A stretch of DNA of 53,327 nt from Comamonadaceae bacterium. Lineage in GTDB: Bacteria; Pseudomonadota; Gammaproteobacteria; Burkholderiales; Burkholderiaceae_C. Both the position numbers and the translations under genes were made by a program. The notes under the pieces were generated by a model. That model was not told the origin of the DNA and made no database searches. It saw only the letters and a list, made by a program, of their open reading frames with translations. Position 1 is the first letter of the stretch, and each line of letters begins with the position of its first letter. Positions 44,666 through 53,327 of this stretch are shown one piece after another. The stretch lies in the NCBI GenBank assembly GCA_014190675.1, contig BJGT01000011.1:1-53327 (forward strand). The letters run 5' to 3'.

Positions 44666-45315
44666 ATCTGCTGCAAATCTACGAGCAGGGGGATGTCCTG
44701 ATCAAGGGCGTGTCTGTGCTGCTGCTGCTGATGTCAGTCGCCTGCTGGGTGGTCATCGTCTGGAAGACCTGGTTCTTGTACCGCGTGAGCGCTGACATCG
44801 CTCGCAGCACGGCGGCTTTCTGGCAGTGCAACTCGGTGGCCAATGCTGCATTGGCCCTGCCCGGTTTTGATCGCGAAGGCCTGGTCTTGCCCCTGGTACA
44901 GGCTATCACCATCCAGGTCGGCAACACCCTGGGCGCGGCGGGCGACCGGTCTCAGCAGCTGACCCGCCTCTTGCGCGATGCGCTGCACGGGGTGCTGGCG
45001 CGGCTGCACTACGGGCAGGTGCTGCTCGCCACCGTCGGATCCACGGCGCCTTTTGTCGGCTTGCTTGGCACAGTGTGGGGCATTTACCGGGCCCTGATCG
45101 GGATTGCCGACGCCGGACAGGTCAGCATTGACAAAATCTCCGGCCCGGTGGGCGAAGCCCTGGTCATGACAGCTGCCGGTTTGGCTGTGGCGATTCCGGC
45201 GGTGTTGGCCTACAACGTCATGGGGCGCACGATTGCCAGGCTGGAGGCAGACCTCGAGGGCTTTGCCCGTGACCTGCGCGAATTGGCGGCCAGCCCTGGC
45301 TTTTGCATCGACTGA
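44662..45315 (+). CDS. MotA/TolQ/ExbB-family proton channel protein
   Basis: A 217-residue membrane protein with a helix at about residues 12-35 ([20 protein letters not shown]), and two further helices ([20 protein letters not shown] and [20 protein letters not shown]), the TolQ/ExbB pattern. With the ExbD-like protein it forms a proton-driven stator energising TonB/Tol or another envelope process. It lies between dapB and leuS as commonly found in this family. Confidence 0.9.
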   Translation: MNLLQIYEQGDVLIKGVSVLLLLMSVACWVVIVWKTWFLYRVSADIARSTAAFWQCNSVANAALALPGFDREGLVLPLVQAITIQVGNTLGAAGDRSQQLTRLLRDALHGVLARLHYGQVLLATVGSTAPFVGLLGTVWGIYRALIGIADAGQVSIDKISGPVGEALVMTAAGLAVAIPAVLAYNVMGRTIARLEADLEGFARDLRELAASPGFCID

Positions 45316-45333
45316 GGGGCCAAGAGCAAGGCC

Positions 45334-45762
45334 ATGTCATTCGGACGTCTGGAGCGCTCCCAAGCTGCGCAGCCCATCAGCGAGATCAATGTCACGCCGT
45401 TGGTCGACGTGATGTTGGTGCTGCTGGTTATCTTCATCCTGACTGCGCCCCTGCTGGCGAGCTCCATCAAGCTTGACCTGCCCAAGAGCGCGGCCGCCCA
45501 GCCGGGCGAGGCGCCACGCGCCCTCACTCTGGTAGTCGACCGCACCGGGCAAATTTTTCTTGCTGACCAGCCGATCGCACCCGAGCAACTCGCACAGGCG
45601 TTGCGCCAAACAGCACAGGCCAAGCCAGACACCGAACTGCGCTTGCGGGCCGATGCACAAGTGCCCTATGGCCGCATTGTTGAGGTGATGGGCCTGGCCC
45701 ACCAAGCCGGCCTGAACCGGATCGGCTTTGTGACCGATCCCACGGCCCCGGTCAAACCCTAA
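45334..45762 (+). CDS. ExbD/TolR-family protein
   Basis: A 142-residue protein with a single N-terminal membrane helix (VDVMLVLLVIFILTAPLLAS), the proton-binding Asp in the ISEINVTPLVDVMLVLLV segment, and a periplasmic domain. Partner of the ExbB-like protein 18 bases upstream. Followed by leuS. Confidence 0.9.
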   Translation: MSFGRLERSQAAQPISEINVTPLVDVMLVLLVIFILTAPLLASSIKLDLPKSAAAQPGEAPRALTLVVDRTGQIFLADQPIAPEQLAQALRQTAQAKPDTELRLRADAQVPYGRIVEVMGLAHQAGLNRIGFVTDPTAPVKP

Positions 45763-45801
45763 AATCCCGGGCTGGCAGCCGCCCGGGCTGCACCTGATTG
45801 A

Positions 45802-48486
45802 ATGCCCATGGACGAAAAATACCAGCATATCGCCGTAGAGCAGGCGGCCCAGAGCCACTGGACTGCCTGCGATGCCTACCGTGTCAGCGAAGACCCGGCC
45901 AAGAAAAAGTTCTACGCCTGCTCCATGCTGCCCTACCCAAGTGGCAAGCTGCACATGGGCCATGTGCGCAACTACACCATCAACGACATGCTCACGCGCC
46001 ACCTGCGCATGAAGGGCTACAACGTGCTCATGCCCATGGGCTGGGACGCCTTTGGCCTGCCGGCCGAAAACGCCGCCCTGAAAAATCAGGTGCCGCCGGC
46101 CAAGTGGACCTACGACAACATCGCCTATATGAAGCAGCAGATGCAGGCCATGGGCCTGGCCATCGACTGGAGCCGCGAGCTCGCCACCTGTGACCCGAGC
46201 TACTACAAATGGAACCAGTGGCTGTTTTTGAAAATGCTGGACAAGGGCATTGCCTACCGCAAAACCCAGGTCGTTAACTGGGACCCGGTAGACCAAACTG
46301 TGCTGGCCAATGAGCAGGTGATTGACGGCAAGGGCTGGCGCACCGGCGCAGTGGTAGAAAAACGCGAAATTCCAGGCTACTACCTGAAGATCACGGCCTA
46401 TGCCGAAGAGCTGCTGGACCATGTGCAACACAAGCTGCCGGGCTGGCCCGAGCGTGTCAAGCTGATGCAGGAAAACTGGATTGGCAAGAGCGAAGGCCTG
46501 CGCTTTGCCTTCACGCACGACATCCGCGCTGCCGACGGTTCCCTGATCGGCGACGGCCGCATGCACGTGTTCACCACCCGGGCCGACACCATCATGGGCG
46601 TGACCTTTTGTGCGGTGGCCCCAGAACATCCCCTGGCCCAGCAGGCGGCACTCGGCAAGCCGGCGCTGGCGGCCTTTATCGAAGCCTGCCAACGCGGCGG
46701 CAGCACCGAGGCCGAGCTCGCCACCCAAGAGAAAAACGGCATGGACACCGGCCTGCTGGTGAAGCACCCGCTCAGCGGCGCGCCGCTGGCGGTATGGGTT
46801 GGCAACTATGTGCTGATGGGCTATGGTGATGGCGCCGTGATGGGTGTGCCAGCCCACGATGAGCGCGACTTTGCCTTTGCCCTGAAATACAACTTGCCCA
46901 TAGCGCCCGTGGTCGGCGTGGCCGGGCAGGTCTTTGACGCCAGCCGTTGGCAGGACTGGTATGGCGACAAGTCCGCCGGCCGGGCGATCAACTCGGGCAA
47001 ATTTGATGGCCTGGACTTCAAGTCCTGCGTGGACGCCGTGGCCCTTGACTTGGCTGCCTTGGGTCTGGGTCAGAAAAAAACCACCTGGCGCCTGCGCGAC
47101 TGGGGTGTGAGCCGGCAACGCTACTGGGGCACGCCCATTCCGATCATCCATTGCGCGGTGCACGGCGCGGTGCCGGTGCCCGAACAAGACCTGCCGGTGC
47201 TGCTGCCGCAGGATTGTGTGCCTGATGGCAGCGGCAACCCTTTGCACCAGCACGCGGGTTTCCATGCCGGTGTGGTCTGCCCGGTCTGCGGCAAGCCCGC
47301 GCGGCGCGAAACCGACACCATGGACACCTTTGTCGACAGCTCCTGGTACTTCATGCGCTACTGCGACCCCCAAAACGAGCAGGCCATGGTCGCCGGGGGC
47401 GCTGACTACTGGATGCCCATGGACCAGTACATCGGCGGCATCGAGCACGCCATCCTGCACCTGCTGTACGCGCGTTTCTGGACCAAGGTGATGCGCGACC
47501 TCGGCCTGGTCAAGGTGGACGAACCCTTCACCAAGCTGCTGACCCAGGGTATGGTGCTCAACCACATCTATTCACGCAAGGGCGACAAGGGCGGCGTAGA
47601 GTACTTCTGGCCTCACGAGGTGGAAGACCAGCACGACGACTCTGGCAAGGTGACGGGCGCCCGGCTCAAGGCAGCCAAGGGCGAATTGCCAGCAGGCACG
47701 CTGATCACCTATGAGGGGGTCGGCACCATGAGCAAGAGCAAGAACAACGGTGTGGACCCGCAGGACCTGATTGAAAAATACGGCGCCGACACCGCGCGCC
47801 TGTACACCATGTTCACCGCCCCACCCGAGGCCACGCTGGAGTGGAACGATGCAGCGGTGGAGGGCTCTTACCGTTTCTTGAAACGGGTCTGGAACTTTGG
47901 CAGCAAACTCGCAGCCCCGCATGCGGGTGGCTGGGCAGCAGCAGTGGCTGGGTCTAAAAACCTCAAAGGTCTGCAGTTTGGCAAAGAGGCGAAGGCGCTG
48001 AGACTCGATATTCATACCCTGCTCAAGCAGGTCGACTACGACTACCAGCGCATGCAGTACAACACCGTGGTGTCTGGCGCCATGAAGATGATCAATGCGC
48101 TGGATGACTTTAAGGCGGTGCAGACGCCCGGTGGCGCGATTGCACAAACCGAGGGCTTCGGCATCCTGCTGCGCTGCCTCTACCCAGCCACGCCGCACAT
48201 TACACACGCGCTGTGGCAGGGCCTGGGTTATGCCGCTGTGCTGGGCGATATTCTGGATGCCCCCTGGCCTGTGGTCGACCCTGACGCGCTGGCGCAGGAC
48301 GAAATCGAGCTCATGCTGCAAATCAACGGCAAGCTGCGCGGCGCCATCACGGTGCCGGCTGACGCATCGCGCGAGGCCATCGAGGGCTTGGCCGCTGGCA
48401 GCGAAGTTTTTCTTAAGCTCGGCGCCGGCGCTACGCCGAAAAAAATCATTGTCGTGCCGGGGCGACTGGTCAACCTGGTGATCTGA
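45802..48486 (+). CDS. leuS: Leucyl-tRNA synthetase
   Basis: An 894-residue class I synthetase. The HIGH-type motif is seen in [20 protein letters not shown] (about residue 45) and the KMSKS-type motif in [15 protein letters not shown] near residue 645. The CP1 editing domain lies between. It charges tRNA-Leu and edits misactivated norvaline/isoleucine. ATG 45802 gives the usual start [17 protein letters not shown]. Confidence 0.95.
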   Translation: MPMDEKYQHIAVEQAAQSHWTACDAYRVSEDPAKKKFYACSMLPYPSGKLHMGHVRNYTINDMLTRHLRMKGYNVLMPMGWDAFGLPAENAALKNQVPPAKWTYDNIAYMKQQMQAMGLAIDWSRELATCDPSYYKWNQWLFLKMLDKGIAYRKTQVVNWDPVDQTVLANEQVIDGKGWRTGAVVEKREIPGYYLKITAYAEELLDHVQHKLPGWPERVKLMQENWIGKSEGLRFAFTHDIRAADGSLIGDGRMHVFTTRADTIMGVTFCAVAPEHPLAQQAALGKPALAAFIEACQRGGSTEAELATQEKNGMDTGLLVKHPLSGAPLAVWVGNYVLMGYGDGAVMGVPAHDERDFAFALKYNLPIAPVVGVAGQVFDASRWQDWYGDKSAGRAINSGKFDGLDFKSCVDAVALDLAALGLGQKKTTWRLRDWGVSRQRYWGTPIPIIHCAVHGAVPVPEQDLPVLLPQDCVPDGSGNPLHQHAGFHAGVVCPVCGKPARRETDTMDTFVDSSWYFMRYCDPQNEQAMVAGGADYWMPMDQYIGGIEHAILHLLYARFWTKVMRDLGLVKVDEPFTKLLTQGMVLNHIYSRKGDKGGVEYFWPHEVEDQHDDSGKVTGARLKAAKGELPAGTLITYEGVGTMSKSKNNGVDPQDLIEKYGADTARLYTMFTAPPEATLEWNDAAVEGSYRFLKRVWNFGSKLAAPHAGGWAAAVAGSKNLKGLQFGKEAKALRLDIHTLLKQVDYDYQRMQYNTVVSGAMKMINALDDFKAVQTPGGAIAQTEGFGILLRCLYPATPHITHALWQGLGYAAVLGDILDAPWPVVDPDALAQDEIELMLQINGKLRGAITVPADASREAIEGLAAGSEVFLKLGAGATPKKIIVVPGRLVNLVI

Positions 48487-48497
48487 GCCTGACGTCT

Positions 48498-49010
48498 ATG
48501 CAACGCCGCGCGCTCCTTGCCCTCATACCGCCCACCGGCCTGGCTGTGGCGGGCTGTGGTTTCAAGCTGCGTGGCAGCCAAAACTATGGGTTTGAACGCA
48601 TCGCTGTCTTGCCCAACCCGGGCGGCCCCCTGGTTACTGAGCTGCGCCGGTCGTTGGCCACCGCCGTCACTGTGCTGCCTGCAGAGGCGCCCTTGAGCCA
48701 GGCTCAGGTGGTACTCGATTTGCTGCAAGAGCAGCGCGAAAAAATAGTGGTCGGCGTGAACGCATCAGGGCAGGTGCGAGAGTTTCAGCTGCGCCTGCGG
48801 GTGCGCTTCAAGCTGCGCACGCCGCAGGGCCAGGAGCTGATCGGGCCCAGCGATATTTCTCAGCAGCGTGACATCAGCTTCAATGAATCGGCGGTGCTGG
48901 CCAAGGAAGCCGAAGAGGGCCTGATGTACCGTGACATGCAGTCTGATATTGTTCAGCAACTGTTGCGCCGGCTGGCGGCATGGCAAGCCGTAGCGCCCCT
49001 GGCGAACTAG
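48498..49010 (+). CDS. lptE: LPS-assembly lipoprotein LptE
   Basis: A 170-residue lipoprotein with signal and lipobox (LALIPPTGLAVAGCGFKLRG, lipobox VAGC). The mature part (FERIAVLPNPGGPLVTELRR and LRVRFKLRTPQGQELIGPSD) fits LptE, which plugs and assists LptD in LPS insertion. Located between leuS and holA, its conserved place. Confidence 0.92.
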   Translation: MQRRALLALIPPTGLAVAGCGFKLRGSQNYGFERIAVLPNPGGPLVTELRRSLATAVTVLPAEAPLSQAQVVLDLLQEQREKIVVGVNASGQVREFQLRLRVRFKLRTPQGQELIGPSDISQQRDISFNESAVLAKEAEEGLMYRDMQSDIVQQLLRRLAAWQAVAPLAN

Positions 49011-49022
49011 CCCGGCCAGCGG

Positions 49023-49316
49023 TCAAACGCCCTCGATGATGCGGATCTCGCGTACCACCGCGTTGTCGCCCAGGGCCACCAGCGCCTCTTTGTAAGCCGG
49101 GCTGTCGTAGGCGGCTAGGGCTGCGGCCACGCTGTCAAACTCGATGAGCACGGTGCGCTGCTGCAGCCCGCTTTCTTTGACCGCCGCTGGCAGGCCGCGC
49201 GCTAAAAACTTGGCGCCGGCGGCACTCAGGGCCGGCCCGGCCAATTTGGCATAGGCGGCCAGCGCATCGGCGTCAGAGACAGAGCGGTAAACGCTGATCC
49301 AGTAGGCTTTGGACAT
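49023..49316 (-). CDS. DUF1330-family small protein
   Basis: A 97-residue ferredoxin-like alpha/beta protein (KAYWISVYRSVSDADALAAY, then GAKFLARGLPAAV, and VLIEFDSVAAALAAYDSPAY) matching DUF1330. Members are dimeric and of unknown function. The start is ATG 49316. It lies on the minus strand between lptE and holA, interrupting an otherwise plus-strand conserved order. Confidence 0.82.
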   Translation of the reverse strand: MSKAYWISVYRSVSDADALAAYAKLAGPALSAAGAKFLARGLPAAVKESGLQQRTVLIEFDSVAAALAAYDSPAYKEALVALGDNAVVREIRIIEGV

Positions 49317-49456
49317 GGCAGGGTTCCTTGGGTTGAAAAACTCGGTGAAGGCTGACCGCGCCAAGCTTGGGGCAGTGGCACCGCGATGGGAGTATCGGGC
49401 ATTTTCAAGCCCTCTGGCCCGCCCTTGGGGCGACACCCGAGCGCTAAACTCTGCCG

Positions 49457-50521
49457 ATGCAAGTCTCCGCCAGCCAGCTTGAAAACCACCTCAAACGCGG
49501 GCTCCAAAGCCTCTACACGGTGTATGGTGAGGAGCTCCTGTTGGTGCAAGAGGCCGGTGACAGCATCCGAGCAATGGCTCGCGCCCAGGGCTTTAGCGAG
49601 CGCTGCTCCTTCACCGTGGCGGGTGCCCGCTTTGACTGGGGCGAGGTGCTGGCTGCTGCCGGCAGCATGAGCCTGTTTGCCGATCGCCAGTTGCTCGAAC
49701 TGAGCATTCCCTCTGGCAAACCGGGCGTTGAGGGCAGTGCCATGCTCCAGCGTCTGGCCGACAGCGCAGCAGGCAATGACAGCACGCTGTGCCTGATCAC
49801 CCTGCCGCAGCTCGACAAATCCACCCGGGCCAGCGCCTGGTTCGCAGCGCTCGACCGCCAGGGCGTTACCGTAGCCGTGGGCGCAGTGGACCGGCAGGCC
49901 CTGCCGATGTGGATTGCGCAACGGCTCTCGGCCCAGGGCCAACGGGTGCGGGGCGGTCAAGAGGGCCAGCGCAGCTTGCAGTTTTTTGCCGACCGGGTCG
50001 AGGGCAATCTGCTGGCGGCACACCAGGAAATTCAAAAGCTCGCCCTGCTGCACCCGGTCGGGGAAATCAGCTTGCAGCAAATCGAGTCGGCGGTCTTGAA
50101 CGTGGCGCGCTATGACGTGTTCAAGCTGACCGAATCGGTGCTGGCTGGGCAGCCCTTGCGGGTGCAGCGCATGCTAGACGGCCTGCGGGCCGAGGGTGAG
50201 GCCGAGGTGCTGGTGCATTGGGCTCTGAGCGAAGACATCCGCGCCCTCAAGCGGGTCAAGGACGCCATCGCCCAGGGCCGACCGCTGCCGCTGGCGCTGC
50301 GTGAGCAGCGGGTCTGGGGGTTCAAAGAGCAGCTGTTCGAGCGGGTTGTGCCGCGCTTGAGCCAGGCCAAGCTGGCCGAACTGCTGCAGGCCGCCCACCG
50401 GGTCGATGGCATTGTGAAGGGCCTCAAACAGCCCGATTGGCCGCAAGACGGCTGGGGCGCGCTGCACCGGCTGGCGCAGATGCTCTGCGCCCTGTGCATG
50501 CCCGTGCCGGCTGGCGTTTAA
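49457..50521 (+). CDS. holA: DNA polymerase III subunit delta
   Basis: A 354-residue HolA (QVSASQLENHLKRGLQSLYT, then VYGEELLLVQEAGDSIRAMA). The N-terminal AAA+-like domain lacks the P-loop, as usual for delta. It opens the sliding clamp as part of the clamp loader. Ends 10 bases before the convergent amtB gene. Confidence 0.93.
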   Translation: MQVSASQLENHLKRGLQSLYTVYGEELLLVQEAGDSIRAMARAQGFSERCSFTVAGARFDWGEVLAAAGSMSLFADRQLLELSIPSGKPGVEGSAMLQRLADSAAGNDSTLCLITLPQLDKSTRASAWFAALDRQGVTVAVGAVDRQALPMWIAQRLSAQGQRVRGGQEGQRSLQFFADRVEGNLLAAHQEIQKLALLHPVGEISLQQIESAVLNVARYDVFKLTESVLAGQPLRVQRMLDGLRAEGEAEVLVHWALSEDIRALKRVKDAIAQGRPLPLALREQRVWGFKEQLFERVVPRLSQAKLAELLQAAHRVDGIVKGLKQPDWPQDGWGALHRLAQMLCALCMPVPAGV

Positions 50522-50531
50522 TAGCCCGGGT

Positions 50532-51734
50532 TTACCAGTTGGTCTCGCGCTCGGGTGAGGCCGTGATGTTGTGAATCGCCAGATCCGCGCCATCAAACTC
50601 TTCTTCGTGGCTCATGCGCAGTCCGACAGCCGCCTTGAGCACGCCATAGACGACAACCCCCCCGGCAAGGGCCCAGCCAACGCCCAGCGCCGTGCCTAAA
50701 AGCTGCGCCTCCAAGGAGACGCCGCCCAATCCCCCCAGTGCCTGGCTGCCAAAAATGCCGGCAGCCAAACCGCCCCAGGTGCCGCACAAACCATGCAGTG
50801 GCCAGACGCCCAGCACGTCGTCAATTCGCCATTTGTTTTGTGTCAGTGTGAACATGTACACAAAAATAGCGCCTGCGATAGCGCCAACCACCAATGCGCC
50901 AATCGGGTGCATCAAGTCCGATCCAGCGCACACCGCTACCAGCCCTGCCAGCGGACCGTTGTGCAAGAAGCCTGGGTCATTTTTACCTAGCACCAGCGCA
51001 GCCAGCGTACCGCCTGCCATGGCCATCAGCGAGTTCACTGCCACCAGTCCGGACATCTTGTCCAGGGTTTGGGCACTCATCACATTGAAGCCAAACCAGC
51101 CGACGGTCAATATCCAGGCACCGAGCGCCAAAAAGGGAATGCTCGACGGCGGATGCGCCGATACCGCGCCATCTTTACGGTAGCGGTTGCTGCGCGCGCC
51201 CAGCAGCACAACAGCGCCCAACGCAATCCAACCGCCCACGGCATGCACCACGACACTGCCTGCGAAGTCGTGAAACTCGGCCCCGGTGCGGGCTTTGATC
51301 CAGGCCTGCACGCCGAAATTCTGGTTCCAGGCAATGCCCTCAAAGACCGGGTACAACAGCCCAACAATCACCGCCGTGGCCACCAATTGGGGCCAGAACC
51401 TGGCACGCTCGGCAATGCCACCAGAAATGATCGCAGGAATCGCTGCAGCAAAGGTCAGTAAAAAGAAGAACTTGACCAGTTCGTAACCGTTTTTTGCGGC
51501 AAGCTGTTCGGCGCCCACAAAAAAGTGGCTGCCGTAGGCCACCGTGTAGCCGACCAAAAAATACACGACCGCCGACACAGAAAAGTCTGCCAGTATCTTG
51601 ACCAGTGCATTCACCTGGTTTTTCCGCCGTACCGTGCCCAACTCCAAGAATGCAAACCCTGCATGCATTGCAAGCACCATGACCGCGCCCAAGAGAATGA
51701 ACAATGCGTCTGTGCTTTGTTTTAGTGCTTCCAT
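50532..51734 (-). CDS. amtB: Ammonium transporter (Amt family)
   Basis: A 400-residue Amt protein with eleven expected membrane helices. Visible elements: GFAFLELGTVRRKN at the first helix, DFAGSVVVHAVGGW with the first pore His and GVWPLHGLCGTWGG with the second pore His. No N-terminal signal-like extension is seen. It conducts ammonium into the cell. A sigma-54-type promoter lies upstream (51805-51823). No glnK/PII gene is adjacent within the window, unlike the usual glnK-amtB pair. Confidence 0.93.
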   Translation of the reverse strand: MEALKQSTDALFILLGAVMVLAMHAGFAFLELGTVRRKNQVNALVKILADFSVSAVVYFLVGYTVAYGSHFFVGAEQLAAKNGYELVKFFFLLTFAAAIPAIISGGIAERARFWPQLVATAVIVGLLYPVFEGIAWNQNFGVQAWIKARTGAEFHDFAGSVVVHAVGGWIALGAVVLLGARSNRYRKDGAVSAHPPSSIPFLALGAWILTVGWFGFNVMSAQTLDKMSGLVAVNSLMAMAGGTLAALVLGKNDPGFLHNGPLAGLVAVCAGSDLMHPIGALVVGAIAGAIFVYMFTLTQNKWRIDDVLGVWPLHGLCGTWGGLAAGIFGSQALGGLGGVSLEAQLLGTALGVGWALAGGVVVYGVLKAAVGLRMSHEEEFDGADLAIHNITASPERETNW

Positions 51735-51804
51735 GCCAATACCCTCGTCAAAAATGCATTTTTTTGGTGCAAATGCTTGGTAAATAAAGCAAACGCACCC
51801 AATA

Positions 51805-51823
51805 AAAGCAATTTTTGCACCAA
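51805..51823 (-). promoter_or_regulatory. Sigma-54 (RpoN) promoter of amtB
   Basis: On the minus strand the sequence TTGGTGCAAAAATTGCTTT has GG and GC separated by exactly 10 bases, with TTGG and TTGC boxes of the -24/-12 type. Transcription would start near 51796, about 60 bases before the ATG. Half-sites resembling the NtrC box lie at 51816-51822 (TGCACCA, overlapping the -24 box) and 51765-51771 (TGGTGCA). Confidence 0.7.
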
Positions 51824-51861
51824 TATAAGTAACTGGACAGTGCCAAGTTCGCCAGCAACTC

Positions 51862-52689
51862 TCATGCTGTCATACGCTCGGTATCAGGGGGCGGGTCATG
51901 GCGGCGGTATTTGCGCATGATTTTCGCGAGGTCAGGCGCAAAAGCGGGAACCCAGAAAAATGCCGGCAGGGTTGAGCGCAGGGCGCTCGCCACGATCAGC
52001 TCGGAGGGTGGCATTGCCGGATTCATGGTGCGCAGCCAACTGCGAAAGCAGTGCCAAACCTGTGCCGTGTGATTGATGGAGAGGTGCTGCAACAGGCCCT
52101 GAGCGATGCATCCGAGCTGGACATAGACGTGTTAGGCGCGCAGCTTTCGTCGCACGGCTTGGCGATAGGTGTCTGAGGTTTTGTGCAGGTACTGCTCACC
52201 ACTGCCACGTCGCACTGGTTTCATGTCGGCCATCCAGAAATGATAGGCATACGCGCCGATGACATGGACGGCTTGGCGAAATCGCAGTGCGATCTTGAAC
52301 CGATAGCCGTAGAGCTCAAGCATTTGCAGTGCTTGGAGGGCCGTGTCTGTGGAGAGCAGAAATATGGTTCCACGAACCGGGCGGTGCACGATACAAAATC
52401 GCATGATGCACCCGACCGGTCGCCACATCAGGTCCAGTACGCGGTATCGCACCGTGACATCGCGCTCGCCGTAGACTGGACTGGGGGCGCAGATGAAGGC
52501 TGACTTGTCCTGGGCGAGATCTTTGAGGCGAACCTTTGTGCCGTACATTTTTGGTCGCCCCTTGCCGCGATGTGCCGGTTGGGGCACGGGCAGGTAGGCC
52601 ACGGCGTTGCTCTTGGCACGCGTGGCCGCGACGTCGACAACGGTCTGCGGCTGGCCAGGACTCTTTTTACCCCTTGAATCTTGGCTTCT
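51862..52689 (-). pseudogene. IS4/IS701-like transposase remnant
   Basis: One frame runs from a stop at 52690-52692 to the stop at 51862 and shows DDE-transposase features: GKGRPKMYGTKVRLKDL, the second catalytic Asp in FLLSTDTALQALQML, and the Y-x2-R region YGYRFKIALRFRQAV. In the Y-(2)-R-(3)-E motif of IS4-type enzymes the Glu is Ala here. An in-frame TAA at 52132-52134 sits in RRKLRA/HVYVQLG, where relatives have a Tyr. The N-terminal domain with the first Asp is missing. The remnant is therefore inactive. Confidence 0.75.
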
Positions 52690-52804
52690 TTACGTCTTTG
52701 GGGGGCTGGGCTTGGGGTTGTTGGGGAGGCCAGCATCTACGCCGAATTCACCGACAGCCCCCGGTTGGTTGGCGTCTGGCGATTGGGGGTACCCAAGGCA
52801 AAAC

Positions 52805-52828
52805 CGGGGAACAAATCGGGGAACAAAT
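52805..52828. repeat. Tandem 12-base repeat
   Basis: CGGGGAACAAAT occurs twice in perfect tandem (52805-52816 and 52817-52828). Such short repeats often sit near recombination or element ends; nothing else identifies the role. Confidence 0.5.
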
Positions 52829-52911
52829 ACTGTGTTTCTATTAACTAACGCTGCTTTAGCAGGGTTTCCGAGGCTTTATTGGGTTCCGATAATCGCACCA
52901 TTCGATAGTTT

Positions 52912-52947
52912 AAAGGCCTCCAAGTAGGGATACTTGTAGGCCTTTTT
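52912..52947 (+). terminator. Rho-independent terminator hairpin
   Basis: AAAGGCCTCCAAGTA (52912-52926) and TACTTGTAGGCCTTT (52931-52945) pair over 15 bases with a single mismatch and a GGGA loop, followed by further T residues to 52947. The A and T tracts at both ends allow termination in either direction. No gene clearly ends just before it on the plus strand. Confidence 0.65.
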
Positions 52948-53040
52948 CATCAGTAAATCAACGGGTTACAGTGTATCCCGCATCCGGGCGCAAACACTGT
53001 CCTTGACAAGCAAGATCACTCTCGGCGTCCTTGGCCGGCC

Positions 53041-53070
53041 TTGCCGATATCGAAAAGTTGATATCGGCAA
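53041..53070. repeat. Perfect 11-bp inverted repeat
   Basis: TTGCCGATATC (53041-53051) and GATATCGGCAA (53060-53070) form a perfect inverted repeat with the 8-base spacer GAAAAGTT; AAAGTT recurs just after the right arm. It could be an operator for a gene further right or a mobile-element end. Confidence 0.5.
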
Positions 53071-53313
53071 AAGTTACCCGTAGCCGGGAATTTAAGCCGT
53101 AAAAACAAACTGGCAGACGATCCACTTTTTGGCTCTGCGCCCAATCGGTATGTTGCGGTGGGCTGGCCCAATCTGCCAAAGTGCTTGCTTCTGGCAAACA
53201 GGATTATTTGCACTGGTAAGCCGAAAATTCGAAGCCATTCCATTGACTTTTTCAATTGGCACTCCATATCAGAGAGTGCTAACATTTAGCCTTAGACAAC
53301 TCGGAGTGCTGGT

Positions 53314-53327
53314 ATGACAACCCTTAT
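53314..53327 (+). CDS. Possible 5' end of a gene cut by window edge
   Basis: ATG at 53314 follows GGAG (53302-53305) at a normal distance and reads M-T-T-L before the window ends. Too short to identify; the ribosome site and position after the palindrome are the only support. Confidence 0.3.

Larger units (their letters stand above)
52690..53313. other. Coding-poor stretch of about 620 bases
   Basis: I see no open frame with family likeness or credible ribosome site here, on either strand. It contains a tandem 12-base repeat (52805-52828), a strong hairpin terminator (52912-52947) and a perfect 11-bp inverted repeat (53041-53070). The stretch follows the dead transposase and may be debris of one or more mobile elements (inference). 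Confidence 0.5.

Noticed and set aside
45337-47565. 742-residue minus-strand frame antisense to exbD-like and leuS
   Set aside because: Antisense shadow of conserved genes; His/Val/Gly-rich composition typical of such mirror frames.
52860-52905. Sequence resembling a tRNA 3' end (GGGTTCCGATAATCGCACCA)
   Set aside because: No matching acceptor stem or cloverleaf could be built upstream, so I do not call a tRNA or tmRNA remnant.
53016-53285. 89-residue minus-strand frame near the right edge
   Set aside because: It spans the perfect palindrome and shows no family likeness or ribosome site.

Overview
The window reads as a GC-rich chromosome segment of a betaproteobacterium, most likely Burkholderiales, family Comamonadaceae (Polaromonas/Rhodoferax/Acidovorax-like). 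The reasons are the gene order bamE-dapB-exbB/exbD-like-leuS-lptE-holA, hpf-ptsN-hprK-fur, tsaB-rimI-udg-pyrF, a split pntAA/pntAB/pntB operon, and a fused multicopper-oxidase/TolC-lipoprotein copper operon. The genus cannot be fixed from sequence reading alone. No rRNA, tRNA or CRISPR array was seen.

Bases 1-10.8 kb are accessory. The left edge cuts through the 5' end of an ISNCY-type transposase, followed by a HigBA toxin-antitoxin pair. Then comes a catabolic island (857-7650): two isochorismatase-fold hydrolases, three PuuE/allantoinase-like polysaccharide-deacetylase paralogues, an Asp/Glu/hydantoin-racemase homologue lacking its second catalytic Cys, a PhyH Fe(II)/2-oxoglutarate dioxygenase, an NTF2 protein, and an opposite-strand tautomerase-NTF2 fusion. 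Nearly all minus-strand genes overlap by ATGA, and a promoter with repeated operator-like sites lies upstream at 7732-7789. The set looks like a pathway opening and hydrolysing a cyclic amide/ureide, but its substrate is not recognisable. After it come a GNAT gene, a GIY-YIG-like gene and an AbiE type IV toxin-antitoxin pair with an autoregulatory palindrome.

Bases 10.8-16.4 kb (minus strand) hold a second catabolic/transport operon: IclR regulator, cupin, NMT1-type ABC importer, DapA-like aldolase and a dimeric alpha/beta-barrel protein. Bases 16.7-21.3 kb (minus strand) hold a periplasmic copper-handling operon (His/Cys-rich protein, small secreted protein, TolC-like lipoprotein, multicopper oxidase, cupredoxin, CusF-like protein), whose first gene overlaps the end of dacB.

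Bases 21.3-51.7 kb are mostly housekeeping: dacB, EamA exporter, tsaB, rimI, Fe-S uracil-DNA glycosylase, pyrF, uvrA, LysR, MFS, ssb, mnmA, Nudix, pntAA-AB-B, mtnN-like, corA, hpf, ptsN, hprK, fur, bamE, dapB, exbBD-like, leuS, lptE, DUF1330, holA, amtB. Inserted among them are a decayed RelE/HigA-type toxin-antitoxin pair behind ssb and a short BLUF blue-light receptor between mnmA and the Nudix gene. amtB has a clear sigma-54-type promoter.

The right end (51.86-53.3 kb) is decayed: an IS4/IS701-like transposase remnant with a nonsense codon and a lost catalytic Glu, then about 620 bases with no convincing gene but with repeats, a strong terminator hairpin and a perfect palindrome.
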